A stretch of DNA of 64,000 nucleotides from CAZNYN01 sp964577295 (GTDB lineage Bacteria; Synergistota; Synergistia; Synergistales; Synergistaceae). Location of the stretch: the NCBI GenBank assembly GCA_964577295.1, contig CAZNYN010000003.1, positions 41,080-105,079 of the forward strand, in the 5' to 3' direction. Shown here one piece after another: positions 16,461-25,963 of the stretch; within the stretch, counting starts at the first letter, position 1; each line of letters opens with the position of its first letter. Under the pieces are notes generated by a model, which was not told the DNA's origin, did not search any database, and was given only the letters and a program-made list of their open reading frames with translations. The translations under genes and the position numbers were made by a program.

Positions 16461-17207
16461 ATGAAACCGCTTATAGGCATTCCCACAGTACCGTTTCGCG
16501 CTTCTTACTCCGACACGGATCTTAGTGATTTAGACAGCAAAACTCTTGGGTATTACTGGCTTCTTTCGCGCCTTACGGAGAAAATATGCGCCTCCGTGAG
16601 CATAGCAGGCGGAGTTCCGTTACTGCTCAGAGCGACAACAGACTATGATGAAATAGCTGCAGCCGCAGACAGACTGGACGGTTTCGTCTTTACCGGAGGG
16701 AGCGACGTGACTCCGTCTCTATACGGAGAGGAAAATCACGGCAGCATTTCCCCCGACACGGAAAGGGATATGTTTGAATTTTTCCTTATGAAAGAAGCTC
16801 TGCCGAAAAATAAACCAATGCTCGGAATATGCCGCGGCTGTCAGCTTATGAATGTTGTACTAGGAGGAACTATTTACCAGCACCTTCCCGACGTTAATCC
16901 GGAATGGAGCCTCCATGAGCGCCCCGACGTTATGAAAGGCTATGTGCATGAGGCGGATGTCGTCCTGCCCGAGGCTCTTAGCCTGGATAAAAAAATCACT
17001 GTTAAAGTCAATTCCATGCACCATCAGGCCATTGATAAATTAGCCCCGTCACTTACCGCAGCCGCTTACTCTGGGGGGCTTACAGAGGCAGTCGCTCTTT
17101 TGAGCCATAAATATTTTGTGGGAGTGCAGTGGCATCCCGAGTGCCTTTCAGAGGACGACGATATTCAGGCGGGAATTTTCTCTGCTTTGGTAAAAGCTTC
17201 AGCCTGA
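16461..17207 (+). CDS. Class I glutamine amidotransferase-like gamma-glutamyl hydrolase (PuuD-like)
   Basis: A 248-residue peptidase C26 family protein. The nucleophile Cys is in GICRGCQL (about residue 120) and the catalytic His-Glu pair in VQWHPE near the C-terminus. FTGGSDVTP is the family glycine-rich loop. PuuD members hydrolyse gamma-glutamyl-GABA in putrescine breakdown; folate polyglutamate hydrolases are relatives. A role next to a ProC-like enzyme fits amino acid or polyamine turnover, but the substrate is inferred. Confidence 0.82.
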   Translation: MKPLIGIPTVPFRASYSDTDLSDLDSKTLGYYWLLSRLTEKICASVSIAGGVPLLLRATTDYDEIAAAADRLDGFVFTGGSDVTPSLYGEENHGSISPDTERDMFEFFLMKEALPKNKPMLGICRGCQLMNVVLGGTIYQHLPDVNPEWSLHERPDVMKGYVHEADVVLPEALSLDKKITVKVNSMHHQAIDKLAPSLTAAAYSGGLTEAVALLSHKYFVGVQWHPECLSEDDDIQAGIFSALVKASA

Positions 17208-17224
17208 TACGCATAAATATTTTC

Positions 17225-17276
17225 AGCAGCCCGAGAGAGAACCGCTTAAATGCGATCCTCCCTCGGCTGTTTTTTT
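17225..17276 (+). terminator. Intrinsic terminator after the gamma-glutamyl hydrolase
   Basis: CAGCCCGAG / CTCGGCTG arms with one bulge and a 26-nt loop region, followed by TTTTTTT. Confidence 0.65.
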
Positions 17277-17347
17277 GCTCATTAAAAATAAAAAAGAAAA
17301 ATATGAATGTTACGTGATTGTGACATCGTCATTTTCCGCCTCTGTAT

Positions 17348-17353
17348 TATAAT
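17348..17353 (+). promoter_or_regulatory. Candidate -10 box of the arn operon
   Basis: TATAAT, 88 bp upstream of arnT, with no good -35 at 17 bp. A weak -35 would fit an activator-dependent promoter, as arn operons are in enterobacteria (PmrA), but I see no clear PmrA-type repeat. Confidence 0.35.
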
Positions 17354-17440
17354 AGAAAAGTTAAGGGAATATCTTTACAAAGAAGGATACGTGCTTTTAC
17401 TTTTAAAGGGTATGTATTTCGAAGAGACGGGAGAAATTAC

Positions 17441-19108
17441 ATGAACAGCAAAACCACTGCAAAAAAACGGTTGATTCTTTTAGCGGTTTTGACCGCACTT
17501 ATTGCAATATACCTGGTACCTCTCGGAGGCTACCCTCTGCTTGAGCCGGACGAAGGCAGATACGCCGAGATTCCGCGTGAAATGCTTGAAAGCGGCAACT
17601 TTATCACTCCTATGCTCAACTACGTTCAATATTTTGAAAAACCCGCAATGCTCTATTGGATGAATGCCGCAAGTTTTTCTGTTTTCGGGCAGAATGAGTT
17701 TGCCGCCCGCTTCGCGTCAGCTCTGTGCGCCCTCTTGGGAGCCGGTGTCACAGGCTTGCTCGCCTCGTTTATCTTCGGCAGCGGTGCGGGCATTCTGGCC
17801 TCGGTAATGACTGCTCTATCACTTCTCTACTTTGCCATAGGCACAATAAACATAACAGACATGCCTATGTCCTTCTTCCTGACTCTGACAATGGCATCTT
17901 TTTACGTCGGTCACATAAAGGGAGAAAAAAAGTGGTATCTGCTATTTTATGCTTCAATGGCACTCGGACTGCTGACCAAGGGACTTATCGCCATTGTCCT
18001 CCCGGGCGGGATTATTTTCTGGTATATAATTTTTACCCGCAAGTGGAAGCTTTTTATAGAGGCTCTCTACATACCCGGAATTATACTTTTCTTTGCCATC
18101 TCCGTGCCGTGGTTTTATATGGTATGCAAGGCGAACCCCGACTTTTTCCACTTTTTCTTCATACAGGAGCACTTTCTGCGCTATGCGACGAAGATGCACC
18201 ACAGATATGAACCGTTCTGGTTCTTCCTGCCTATGATACCTGCCGGGCTTATGCCCTGGACGCCATTGTTCTTATCCCTATTCTCAAAAGAGAGCGTTGT
18301 GAGGTCGCCAGAAGACTCCGCCCAGAAAGACGCTGTTATATATCTTCTGCTCTGGTTCGGAGTTATTCTCCTATTCTTCTCACTCTCAGATTCAAAGCTC
18401 ATTCCTTACATCACCCCCTGTATGCCTCCGCTCGCCATTCTTATGACGGGAGATATATGCCGCATGGTAAAGCGCGAGAAGTGGCACGGAGGAGTTCTCT
18501 GGTGGATGCTTGGAATATCTTCTGTATTTTCTGCCGCTATGATTGCATATCCTTTTATAGGTGACGAAATATCCGTATACGACGCATTGCCAATAGCATC
18601 TAAAGCGGTGCTCGGGCTGATGCTTGCCCCCATATATGCCCTAATCTTTACAACGCACGGCAGAAGAAGATTCAGAGAAATCGTAATTGTGTTCTGCATA
18701 TCGGCCCTCTTCTTTATAGCCGGCATACAGGGGATTTATAAAATCTTAGGAGAACGCCGCTCTATGAAGGATGTCTCCGCCGCAATAAACGCCGAGTGGC
18801 AGCAAGGCGAAACAGTGGCGGCATACGGAGAAATTTTGCAAGGAATTCCATTTTATACAAAAAAACGTGTTATGCTTGTCGGAACAACGGGCGAGCTTGA
18901 ATTCGGCTCTAAGCACAAAGAGGGCGAAGGCTGGTTTCCCAATAATAAAGAGTTCCTCAAAGAATGGAAATCCGGCAGCAGAAAATTTGTCCTGGCAATA
19001 GAAAAAGATAGAGTACAAGATCTCTTTCCGGACGGAAACACATACGAGACAAAGAGATGCGACGTAGGAGATTACTTGGTATTATTTAACAGGGAGGCAT
19101 CGAAATGA
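17441..19108 (+). CDS. arnT: ArnT-like lipid A 4-amino-4-deoxy-L-arabinose transferase
   Basis: A 555-residue glycosyltransferase family 39/83 membrane enzyme. It would transfer L-Ara4N from undecaprenyl phosphate to lipid A on the periplasmic face. The first periplasmic loop holds EPDEGRYAEIPREM, the ArnT/PMT acidic catalytic motif, followed by YFEKPAMLYW. Many hydrophobic segments follow, then a soluble C-terminal part (about 445-555). It is first in an eight-gene tightly packed operon and overlaps arnB by ATGA. Other GT39 enzymes use different sugars; the complete arn set around it makes L-Ara4N the best reading. Confidence 0.9.
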   Translation: MNSKTTAKKRLILLAVLTALIAIYLVPLGGYPLLEPDEGRYAEIPREMLESGNFITPMLNYVQYFEKPAMLYWMNAASFSVFGQNEFAARFASALCALLGAGVTGLLASFIFGSGAGILASVMTALSLLYFAIGTINITDMPMSFFLTLTMASFYVGHIKGEKKWYLLFYASMALGLLTKGLIAIVLPGGIIFWYIIFTRKWKLFIEALYIPGIILFFAISVPWFYMVCKANPDFFHFFFIQEHFLRYATKMHHRYEPFWFFLPMIPAGLMPWTPLFLSLFSKESVVRSPEDSAQKDAVIYLLLWFGVILLFFSLSDSKLIPYITPCMPPLAILMTGDICRMVKREKWHGGVLWWMLGISSVFSAAMIAYPFIGDEISVYDALPIASKAVLGLMLAPIYALIFTTHGRRRFREIVIVFCISALFFIAGIQGIYKILGERRSMKDVSAAINAEWQQGETVAAYGEILQGIPFYTKKRVMLVGTTGELEFGSKHKEGEGWFPNNKEFLKEWKSGSRKFVLAIEKDRVQDLFPDGNTYETKRCDVGDYLVLFNREASK

Positions 19109-20277
19109 GAACAGAATTTCTTCCTTTTGCAAAACCATCAGTAAGCGAGGAGGCTATAGCGGACGCAGCCGACTCCATACGTACAGGCTGGCTTGCAATG
19201 GGACCCAAAACAGTGAGATTCGAAAATAATTTCTCATCATACACGGGATCTAAATGGGCTTTATCTGTCAATTCGGCGACTGCGGGGCTTCACACGGCAA
19301 TATCCGCGCTCGGCATAGGAGAGGGAGACGAGGTAATAACAACTCCCATGACATTTGCTTCTACCGTAAACACAATAATTTTGACCGGTGCAAAGCCGAT
19401 ACTTGCCGACATAGACAGAAACACGCTGAACATAAACCCGGACAATATAGAGAAACTTATAACACCGGCCACAAAGGCAATAATTCCTGTTCACTTCGCA
19501 GGTATGCCCTGCGACATGGACAGGATAGAAGCCATAGCGGCAAAGCACGGACTTTACATCATAGAGGATGCGGCTCACGCTCTCGGAGCTTCCTACAAGG
19601 GAAGAAAAATAGGAGCTGACAGAGGCACGGGACACGCGGCTGTATTCAGCTTCCACCCCACAAAGAACATTACCACTGGCGAAGGCGGAATGATATGCAC
19701 GGAAGATGACGCAATCGCCGAATATGCCTCTGTCTTCAGACAGAACGGCATGTCAAAAGGCGCATGGAATCGCTATGCGGCAAAAGGCGATTCAAATTAC
19801 GACATATTCTTCCCGGGGCTTAAATACACCATGACGGACATTCAGTCCGCCATAGGGGATTCACAGCTCAAAGAGCTTCCCTCCTTCAACAAAAGACGCT
19901 CTGAAATCGTCTCATTTTATATGGAGGAACTTGCCGAGGTAAAAGGACTTATACTCCCGAAGCCTGCTCCATACGACCACGTCCACAGTTGGCACATATT
20001 CACCCCTTTCATAGATATCGACAGACTGGGCATTACGAGAAACGAATTCATGTCCGCCATGAAGGAGCGCAACATAGGAACTGCACTGCACTATCAGGCG
20101 ATACACCTCTTCACCTGCTTCGGGGAGATAACGGGACTGTCGCGCGGTTCCCTGCCGGAAGCCGAATACGTCTCTGACAGGATTGTTTCACTGCCTCTCT
20201 TCCCAGCTATGACGGACGAAGACGCACGGGATGTTGTCTGCGCTATTAAAGAAATCTGCTTCGAGGCGGCAAGATAA
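19105..20277 (+). CDS. arnB: UDP-4-amino-4-deoxy-L-arabinose aminotransferase
   Basis: A 390-residue PLP-dependent DegT/DnrJ/EryC1 family aminotransferase that makes UDP-L-Ara4N from the 4-keto sugar with glutamate. It follows ArnB closely along its length: EFLPFAKPSV at the start, GWLAMGPKT, NSATAGLHTAI, EDAAHALG, and the PLP lysine in FSFHPTKNIT. It overlaps arnT by 4 nt at its start and arnC by 1 nt (TAATG) at its end, indicating coupled translation. Confidence 0.92.
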   Translation: MRTEFLPFAKPSVSEEAIADAADSIRTGWLAMGPKTVRFENNFSSYTGSKWALSVNSATAGLHTAISALGIGEGDEVITTPMTFASTVNTIILTGAKPILADIDRNTLNINPDNIEKLITPATKAIIPVHFAGMPCDMDRIEAIAAKHGLYIIEDAAHALGASYKGRKIGADRGTGHAAVFSFHPTKNITTGEGGMICTEDDAIAEYASVFRQNGMSKGAWNRYAAKGDSNYDIFFPGLKYTMTDIQSAIGDSQLKELPSFNKRRSEIVSFYMEELAEVKGLILPKPAPYDHVHSWHIFTPFIDIDRLGITRNEFMSAMKERNIGTALHYQAIHLFTCFGEITGLSRGSLPEAEYVSDRIVSLPLFPAMTDEDARDVVCAIKEICFEAAR

Positions 20278-21212
20278 TGACTCCCGAGATATCTATAGTC
20301 ATACCGGTATATAACGAGGAGGAGGCTCTCTATCCTCTTTTCAGCGAACTCTACCCTGTTATGAAGGGGATGGACCGCTCTTTTGAGATCCTTTTCGTCA
20401 ATGACGGAAGCAGAGACGGAAGTCTGGGAATTCTTTACGATTTTTATAAGAATTATCCGGAAGTCAGAGTTATAGACCTTAACGGAAACTTCGGACAGCA
20501 CATGGCAATAATGGCAGGCTTTGAAAAGGTGCGCGGGAAGATAACGATAACACTTGACGCGGACTTGCAAAACCCTCCGGACGAGATACCGGGCATAGTG
20601 GCGAAGATGGACGAGGGGCACGACGTAGTAGGCACATACAGAGTCGGACGCCAAGACCCCATCTTCAGAAAAGTTGCGTCAAAAATAGTGAACAAGCTGA
20701 CAAACAGAATAGCAAAGCTTGATATAAAAGATTACGGCTGCATGCTCCGCGGCTACGACAGAAGAATTATAGACATAATAAATTTCAGCAAAGAATCCAC
20801 GACTTTTATCCCTGCCCTCGGGCAGAAGTTCGCGGCATCTCCAGTGGAAATAGCAGTGGCTCACAGAGAACGCGAGCTGGGAACTTCAAAATACGGACTT
20901 TTTCAGCTAATACGACTTAATTTTGACCTTATGACAAGCTTCTCTCTCATTCCGCTTCAAATGGTCACTATGGCAGGCATGGCTGTATCCGCACTTTCAT
21001 TCCTGCTGGTCTGCTACATGCTTATCCGCAGACTCGTACTCGGCCCAGAAGTCGAAGGGGTTTTCACCCTGATGGCCATACAGTTCCTGCTTACCGGCAT
21101 CACTCTTTTCAGCCTGGGCATAACGGGAGAGTACCTAGGCAGAGTCTACAGAGAGGTCAGCAGAAGACCGAGATACGCCATAAGAGAGATTCTGGAGCAC
21201 AAAGATGAATAA
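20277..21212 (+). CDS. arnC: Undecaprenyl-phosphate 4-deoxy-4-formamido-L-arabinose transferase
   Basis: A 311-residue GT2 family enzyme with SIVIPVYNEEEALYPLF, the metal-site DAD (TLDADLQNPP) and two C-terminal membrane segments (about 225-280), the ArnC/DPM-like layout. It would load the formylated sugar onto undecaprenyl phosphate at the inner face of the membrane. It overlaps the formyltransferase gene by 8 nt. Confidence 0.9.
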   Translation: MTPEISIVIPVYNEEEALYPLFSELYPVMKGMDRSFEILFVNDGSRDGSLGILYDFYKNYPEVRVIDLNGNFGQHMAIMAGFEKVRGKITITLDADLQNPPDEIPGIVAKMDEGHDVVGTYRVGRQDPIFRKVASKIVNKLTNRIAKLDIKDYGCMLRGYDRRIIDIINFSKESTTFIPALGQKFAASPVEIAVAHRERELGTSKYGLFQLIRLNFDLMTSFSLIPLQMVTMAGMAVSALSFLLVCYMLIRRLVLGPEVEGVFTLMAIQFLLTGITLFSLGITGEYLGRVYREVSRRPRYAIREILEHKDE

Positions 21213-22077
21213 GCGCCCGGCGATAGTTCTCTTTGCATACAGTGAAGTCGGAAGCGTCTGTCTTGAAGAGCTTATAAAGGACGGAGCGAATGTTGCCGCA
21301 GTTTACACTCATGAAGATGACCCAAATGAAGAAATATGGTTTCGCTCTGTCAGAAATATAGCGGACGAAAATAATATCCCGGTAAGAATGCCTTCAAAAA
21401 TTACGGAATCTGATATTGAGGAAATACGCAGCTTCAGTCCCGAACTTATATTCTCGTTCTACTACAGAGCTATGATACCCAAGGAAGTGCTCGATATTCC
21501 CTGCCTCGGCTCATACAACATTCACGGAGCTCTGCTGCCAAAATACAGAGGGCGGGCATGTGTGAACTGGGCTGTCATAAACGGCGAAAGCAAGACGGGA
21601 GCCACTCTGCATGTTATGACGGAATTTGCGGATAAAGGCGCCATAGCCGCGCAGAAATCAGTACCCATACTTTTTGAGGATACCGCTCATGACGTATTTT
21701 TAAAAATTGCCGAAGTATCGCGCCAAATTATAAAAGAACAGCTCCCCTCTCTTGAGGCAGGCAGAGCGATTCTAACGGAGCAGGACGAGTCGCAGGCTAC
21801 AAAGTTCGGCAGACGCAGACCCGAAGACGGGAGAATAGACTGGAACAAGAGCGCCGTTGAGATATACAACTTAGTAAGAGGCGTCACACATCCCTTCCCG
21901 GGAGCATTTGCCGAGATAGAAGGCAAAAAAACTTTTATATGGAAAGCGCGTCCCATAGAGGGCAGAGCCTTGCCCGGCGAAATTGTGACGAGCAAACCCC
22001 TGACAATAGGGACAAAAGAGGGACTTATCGAAATATTAAGGCTCCAGCCCGAGGGCGAGCCTGAAAGGGATGCATAG
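21205..22077 (+). CDS. arnA: UDP-L-Ara4N formyltransferase, stand-alone N-terminal half of ArnA
   Basis: A 290-residue formyltransferase matching the N-terminal domain of enterobacterial ArnA. It would use 10-formyl-THF to formylate UDP-L-Ara4N. The catalytic Asn-His pair and loop are in SYNIHGALLPKYRGRACVNW, and a C-terminal OB-like part (about 205-290) includes GRIDW. In E. coli this domain is fused to the decarboxylase; here the two are separate, adjacent genes, with 1 nt between this stop and the next start. The gene symbol is used for the domain, not the fusion. Confidence 0.88.
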   Translation: MNKRPAIVLFAYSEVGSVCLEELIKDGANVAAVYTHEDDPNEEIWFRSVRNIADENNIPVRMPSKITESDIEEIRSFSPELIFSFYYRAMIPKEVLDIPCLGSYNIHGALLPKYRGRACVNWAVINGESKTGATLHVMTEFADKGAIAAQKSVPILFEDTAHDVFLKIAEVSRQIIKEQLPSLEAGRAILTEQDESQATKFGRRRPEDGRIDWNKSAVEIYNLVRGVTHPFPGAFAEIEGKKTFIWKARPIEGRALPGEIVTSKPLTIGTKEGLIEILRLQPEGEPERDA

Positions 22078-22078
22078 A

Positions 22079-23107
22079 ATGAAAATACTTATAACAGGCA
22101 TTAACGGATTTATCGGCACACACCTTACAGAAGCGATAATATCAAGGACAGACTGGCAGATACAGGGATTTGACATAGCGTCGGACAACCTTGCTCCGTT
22201 TGAAAATGCCGCCAACTTCTCCTTTAAAAAGGGTGACATATTCAAAGACATGGATTGGCTTGAGGAGCAGGTCAAGGAGTCGGACATTGTAATTCCCTTG
22301 GCAGGCATAGCAAAGCCCGCATACTATTTGGAAAAGCCGGTCTGGACATTTGAGCTGGATTTTGAACAGAACCTTAAAATGGTTCGACTCTGCGCAAAAT
22401 ATAAAAAAAGAATAATATTCCCCTCCACATCCGAAGTCTACGGCATGAGCAGCGAAGAAGTCCTGAAGGAAGATGAAAGCCCTCTCATAACAGGCCCGAT
22501 AGCTAAAATGCGCTGGATATACAGCTGCAGCAAGCAGATGATGGACAGGATGATATTTGCCTACGGTCAGGAAGAGGGGCTCGAGTTCACCCTATTCCGC
22601 CCCTTCAACTGGGTCGGGCCGAGACTTGACACATTCAAAGACGCCAAAGAGCACAAAGCGCGCTCTATTACACAGATGATATATGACGTGCTTTACACCG
22701 GCAAAATCTCCCTCGTAAACGGCGGAGAACAGCGCCGCAGCTTCACATGGGTCGGAGACGGAATCGACGGTCTTATGGCGATAATAGAGAACAAAGACGG
22801 CAAAGCATCGGGTGAAATATTCAACTTGGGCTGTCCTTCCAATAACTACTCTATCAAAGAGCTTGCTCAGATGCTGATAGAGGAAATGAAAAAATTCCCA
22901 TGCTACAAAGAAAAAGCGGACGCCGCTGTGCTTGATATAATCCCGGCATCGTCATACTACGGAAAGACATATGACGATATGCAGAACAGAGTCCCCTCTA
23001 TAGAAAAGATGGAAAAACTCCTCGGATGGAAGCCAAAGACAGGGATGAGAGATCTGCTGTACAAAACCGTCGAGTGGTACGCAGTGCGGGAGGAAGAGAA
23101 AAATTGA
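22079..23107 (+). CDS. arnA: UDP-glucuronate oxidative decarboxylase, stand-alone C-terminal half of ArnA
   Basis: A 342-residue short-chain dehydrogenase/epimerase-fold enzyme matching the C-terminal ArnA domain, which turns UDP-glucuronate into the 4-keto pentose. The NAD loop is ITGINGFIGTHL, followed by FPSTSEVYG, the Tyr-x3-Lys (YSCSKQMMD) and FNWVGPR, all as in ArnA. The start at the ATG at 22079 has GGG 9 nt upstream; the ATG at 22070 abuts that site. It ends in a 4-nt overlap with arnD. Confidence 0.9.
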   Translation: MKILITGINGFIGTHLTEAIISRTDWQIQGFDIASDNLAPFENAANFSFKKGDIFKDMDWLEEQVKESDIVIPLAGIAKPAYYLEKPVWTFELDFEQNLKMVRLCAKYKKRIIFPSTSEVYGMSSEEVLKEDESPLITGPIAKMRWIYSCSKQMMDRMIFAYGQEEGLEFTLFRPFNWVGPRLDTFKDAKEHKARSITQMIYDVLYTGKISLVNGGEQRRSFTWVGDGIDGLMAIIENKDGKASGEIFNLGCPSNNYSIKELAQMLIEEMKKFPCYKEKADAAVLDIIPASSYYGKTYDDMQNRVPSIEKMEKLLGWKPKTGMRDLLYKTVEWYAVREEEKN

Positions 23108-23988
23108 CAAAGCTTGCAGTAAAGGTCGATGTCGATACACTGAGAGGCTATAAAGAAGGAATGCCGCAGATGCTTGACCTCTTTGCGAAGCACTCCCTCA
23201 AAGCATCCATATTCTTCTCCTTCGGCCCCGACAACTCCGGCAAAGCAATAAGAAGAATCTTCCGCAAAGGATTCATATCAAAAATGATACGCACAAAAGC
23301 CCCTTCGACATACGGGCTGAAAACTCTCATGTACGGCACACTGCTTCCCGCCCCTATGATAGTGCCAAGCGCGCCTGAAACATTCGTGCGTGCGGTAAAA
23401 GAAGGGCACGACTGCGGAGTTCACGCATGGGACCACGTACTGGTGCAGGATGAGCTTCCAAAGCTGACAAAAGAGGAATTTAAATCCCTCTATGCAAAAG
23501 CCGCCTCCATGTTTCAAGAGCTTTCCGGCAAAGCACCTTCATGTTATGCCGCTCCCGGATGGCAGGTTTCCGAGGCAAGCCTTGAAGCGGAAGAGGAGCT
23601 GGGGATCGCCTACGCAAGCGATGTCAGAGGATACGCCCCCTTCATCCCGACATTCGAAGGCAGGGAGTTCAAAACTCTTCAAATCCCGACAACCCTTCCC
23701 ACAATGGACGAAATATTCGGACTGCCAGGCATAGACGACAATACACTCCCCTCATACTGGCTGAGCGGCATGGATAAAGAGTGGAACGTCCTCACAGTCC
23801 ATGCCGAAATGGAGGGAATGTCCAAAATAGACGTCTTCGACACCTTCCTGACAAAAGCCAAAGAGAGAGGAACCCAGTTTTTCACATTAAGAGAGTACGC
23901 CTCCATGGTGAATGCGCCTCACGGAATAATAAAGGCGGACACAATCACAGGCAGAGCCGGCACTCTCGCACTTCAGGAGAATAGCTGA
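23104..23988 (+). CDS. arnD: 4-deoxy-4-formamido-L-arabinose-phosphoundecaprenol deformylase
   Basis: A 294-residue NodB-fold polysaccharide deacetylase family enzyme. It removes the formyl group after transfer to the lipid. The metal-binding Asp is in KVDVDTLRG and the His pair in VHAWDH; SIFFSFGPDN matches ArnD nearly exactly. I start it at TTG 23104: GGGAGG lies about 10 nt upstream and the resulting N-terminus (MTKLAVKVDVD) aligns with E. coli ArnD, whereas the longer ORF runs far back into the previous gene. Confidence 0.9.
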   Translation: MTKLAVKVDVDTLRGYKEGMPQMLDLFAKHSLKASIFFSFGPDNSGKAIRRIFRKGFISKMIRTKAPSTYGLKTLMYGTLLPAPMIVPSAPETFVRAVKEGHDCGVHAWDHVLVQDELPKLTKEEFKSLYAKAASMFQELSGKAPSCYAAPGWQVSEASLEAEEELGIAYASDVRGYAPFIPTFEGREFKTLQIPTTLPTMDEIFGLPGIDDNTLPSYWLSGMDKEWNVLTVHAEMEGMSKIDVFDTFLTKAKERGTQFFTLREYASMVNAPHGIIKADTITGRAGTLALQENS

Positions 23989-24359
23989 TGGATAAAATAA
24001 GCCTATTTCTGATACTTTCATCGGCAGTAACAAACGCGATGGGAAGCACCATAATGAAACATGCCTACGGCGGAGACTCGTCAATGGTCTCGTCCGGATG
24101 GATAGGAGCTTTTATGCGCATACTGCTCAACCCTTGGATAGTCCTCGGCCTCGGTCTCTTCGGCATATCCTTCTTCTTCATGGCAGCGGCTCTCTCAAGG
24201 ACAGACTTAACTCTGGCATATCCTCTGATGTCTGGCATTGTCTACTTGATAATACTGTTCGTAGGACTCTTTATATTCAAAGAAAATATAACAACCTTTA
24301 GGGTGGCAGGCATGGCGTTTATTCTGCTGGGCATCACCCTTCTCACAATAAAAAGCTAA
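23988..24359 (+). CDS. ArnE/ArnF-like small membrane flippase subunit
   Basis: A 123-residue, four-helix membrane protein of the EamA/SMR type, with the ending GMAFILLGITLLTIKS. In enterobacteria ArnE and ArnF form a heterodimer that moves undecaprenyl-phosphate L-Ara4N across the inner membrane. Only one such gene is present here, so either it works as a homodimer or the partner is elsewhere. Its ATG overlaps the arnD stop (TGATG). Confidence 0.8.
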   Translation: MDKISLFLILSSAVTNAMGSTIMKHAYGGDSSMVSSGWIGAFMRILLNPWIVLGLGLFGISFFFMAAALSRTDLTLAYPLMSGIVYLIILFVGLFIFKENITTFRVAGMAFILLGITLLTIKS

Positions 24360-24374
24360 AGCGGGAGATATATA

Positions 24375-25700
24375 ATGAAAATTTGCGTAGTAGGAACGGG
24401 ATATGTAGGACTTGTAACAGGAACATGTTTTGCGGAAAAAGGCAACAATGTCTGCTGTGTAGACATAGACGACAAGAGAATAGAAAATCTCAAAAACGGA
24501 ATCATTCCCATATATGAACCTGGACTTGAAGACCTCGTAAAGAAAAACAGCAAAGAGGGACGCTTATCCTTCTCCACAACGATAAAAGAGGGGCTCAAAG
24601 ACGCTAAACTCTGCTTTATAGCTGTCGGCACACCGCCCACAAGCGACGGAAGCGCGGACTTGGCTCAGGTACTCGGAGCTCTGGACAATATAGGGACAAG
24701 CCTCAGCCACTCATGCTTTATCGTCGTAAAGTCCACAGTCCCTGTCGGCACAGGCACACTCCTCTGCAAGAGAATAAAAGAACACATGCGCAGACGCGGC
24801 CTTGAAGAGATAAACCTCGAAATACTCTCAAACCCCGAATTTCTCAAAGAGGGCATGGCAATAGAAGACTGCCTCTCGCCCGACAGAGTGGTAATAGGAG
24901 CATCCTCGGAAGAGGCAAGAGATGTTATGAGAGAGCTCTATCTGCCATTTGCCGATGAGAAAAAAATCTTATTTATGGACCCTCTCTCGGCGGAGATAAC
25001 AAAATATGCGGCAAACACCATGCTGGCTGCGCGCATAAGCTTTATGAACGAGATAGCTCAGCTCTGCGATAAAGTAGGAGCGGACATAGTATCGGTAAAA
25101 GACGGAATAGCATCCGACAGAAGAATCGGGACGGCGTTTCTGAACGCAGGCTGCGGCTACGGCGGCTCCTGCTTCCCCAAAGACGTATTGGCTCTCTGCC
25201 ACATAGGCGAAGGGCAGGGGCTTGACATGACACTTGCCACAGCCATAGACAAAGTAAACCGCAAACAGAAAGAGCTGCTTCAGATGATAGTCAGAGAACG
25301 CTTCGGCAGTGACCTTGAAGGTCTGAAAATAGCACTGCTTGGACTGGCGTTCAAACCGCACACAGACGACATGAGAGAAGCTCCGTCCGTGGCGCTTATA
25401 AGAGGACTCCTCAACTGCGGAGCATCAGTGAGCGCGTACGACCCAATAGCAATGGAGACAGCCTCATCAATTCTGCCGAAAGAAGTATCCTACGCCGCGG
25501 ACGAAAAAAAACTCCTAAAAGACGCCGACTGCGCCATACTTGTAACAGAGTGGCCGCAGTTCAAAAACCTGGACTGGTCAAAGCTGGCTCCTCTTATGAA
25601 ACAGAAAATTATAATAGACGGACGAAACATCTACGACATAAAAAAGATGGAAGAGTACGGCTTCGAATACTACTGCATAGGAAGAAACAAAAGACCTTAA
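24375..25700 (+). CDS. ugd: UDP-glucose 6-dehydrogenase
   Basis: A 441-residue UDP-glucose/GDP-mannose dehydrogenase. Features are the N-terminal NAD loop VVGTGYVGLVTG, the catalytic Cys in GYGGSCFPKD (about residue 260), and the C-terminal substrate-binding half with LGLAFKPHTDDMREAPS. It makes the UDP-glucuronate that feeds the decarboxylase, so the operon covers the route from UDP-glucose to lipid A-bound L-Ara4N. GGGAG precedes the ATG by 8 nt. Confidence 0.93.
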   Translation: MKICVVGTGYVGLVTGTCFAEKGNNVCCVDIDDKRIENLKNGIIPIYEPGLEDLVKKNSKEGRLSFSTTIKEGLKDAKLCFIAVGTPPTSDGSADLAQVLGALDNIGTSLSHSCFIVVKSTVPVGTGTLLCKRIKEHMRRRGLEEINLEILSNPEFLKEGMAIEDCLSPDRVVIGASSEEARDVMRELYLPFADEKKILFMDPLSAEITKYAANTMLAARISFMNEIAQLCDKVGADIVSVKDGIASDRRIGTAFLNAGCGYGGSCFPKDVLALCHIGEGQGLDMTLATAIDKVNRKQKELLQMIVRERFGSDLEGLKIALLGLAFKPHTDDMREAPSVALIRGLLNCGASVSAYDPIAMETASSILPKEVSYAADEKKLLKDADCAILVTEWPQFKNLDWSKLAPLMKQKIIIDGRNIYDIKKMEEYGFEYYCIGRNKRP

Positions 25701-25704
25701 ACCT

Positions 25705-25749
25705 TACCGCCGCTTTTGCCGATATTTCGCCAAAAGCGGCGGTAATTTT
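25705..25749 (+). terminator. Intrinsic terminator of the arn operon
   Basis: Perfect 14-bp stem TACCGCCGCTTTTG / CAAAAGCGGCGGTA with a 12-nt loop, then ATTTT. Confidence 0.8.
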
Positions 25750-25899
25750 CTGCATCACAAAATCCCGAACCGCAAAGCACAGGGCTTGTGAACCAAGCCA
25801 TATAAAACCATAACTCCGCGGTTATTTCCGTCTTGTTCCCTAATCCGTTTATTCTTATATTTTCTGATATATCAGAGCGGCAAATATTCTTATTTTATT

Positions 25900-25928
25900 G
25901 GGACAATATTGCATAAATCATGTAGAAT
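25900..25928 (+). promoter_or_regulatory. Promoter of the DMT transporter gene
   Basis: GGGACA, 17-bp spacer, TAGAAT, 36 bp before the start codon at 25964. Confidence 0.4.
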
Positions 25929-25963
25929 ATGCTGACTGACTATTTCATTGGGGGCGGCGTTGC

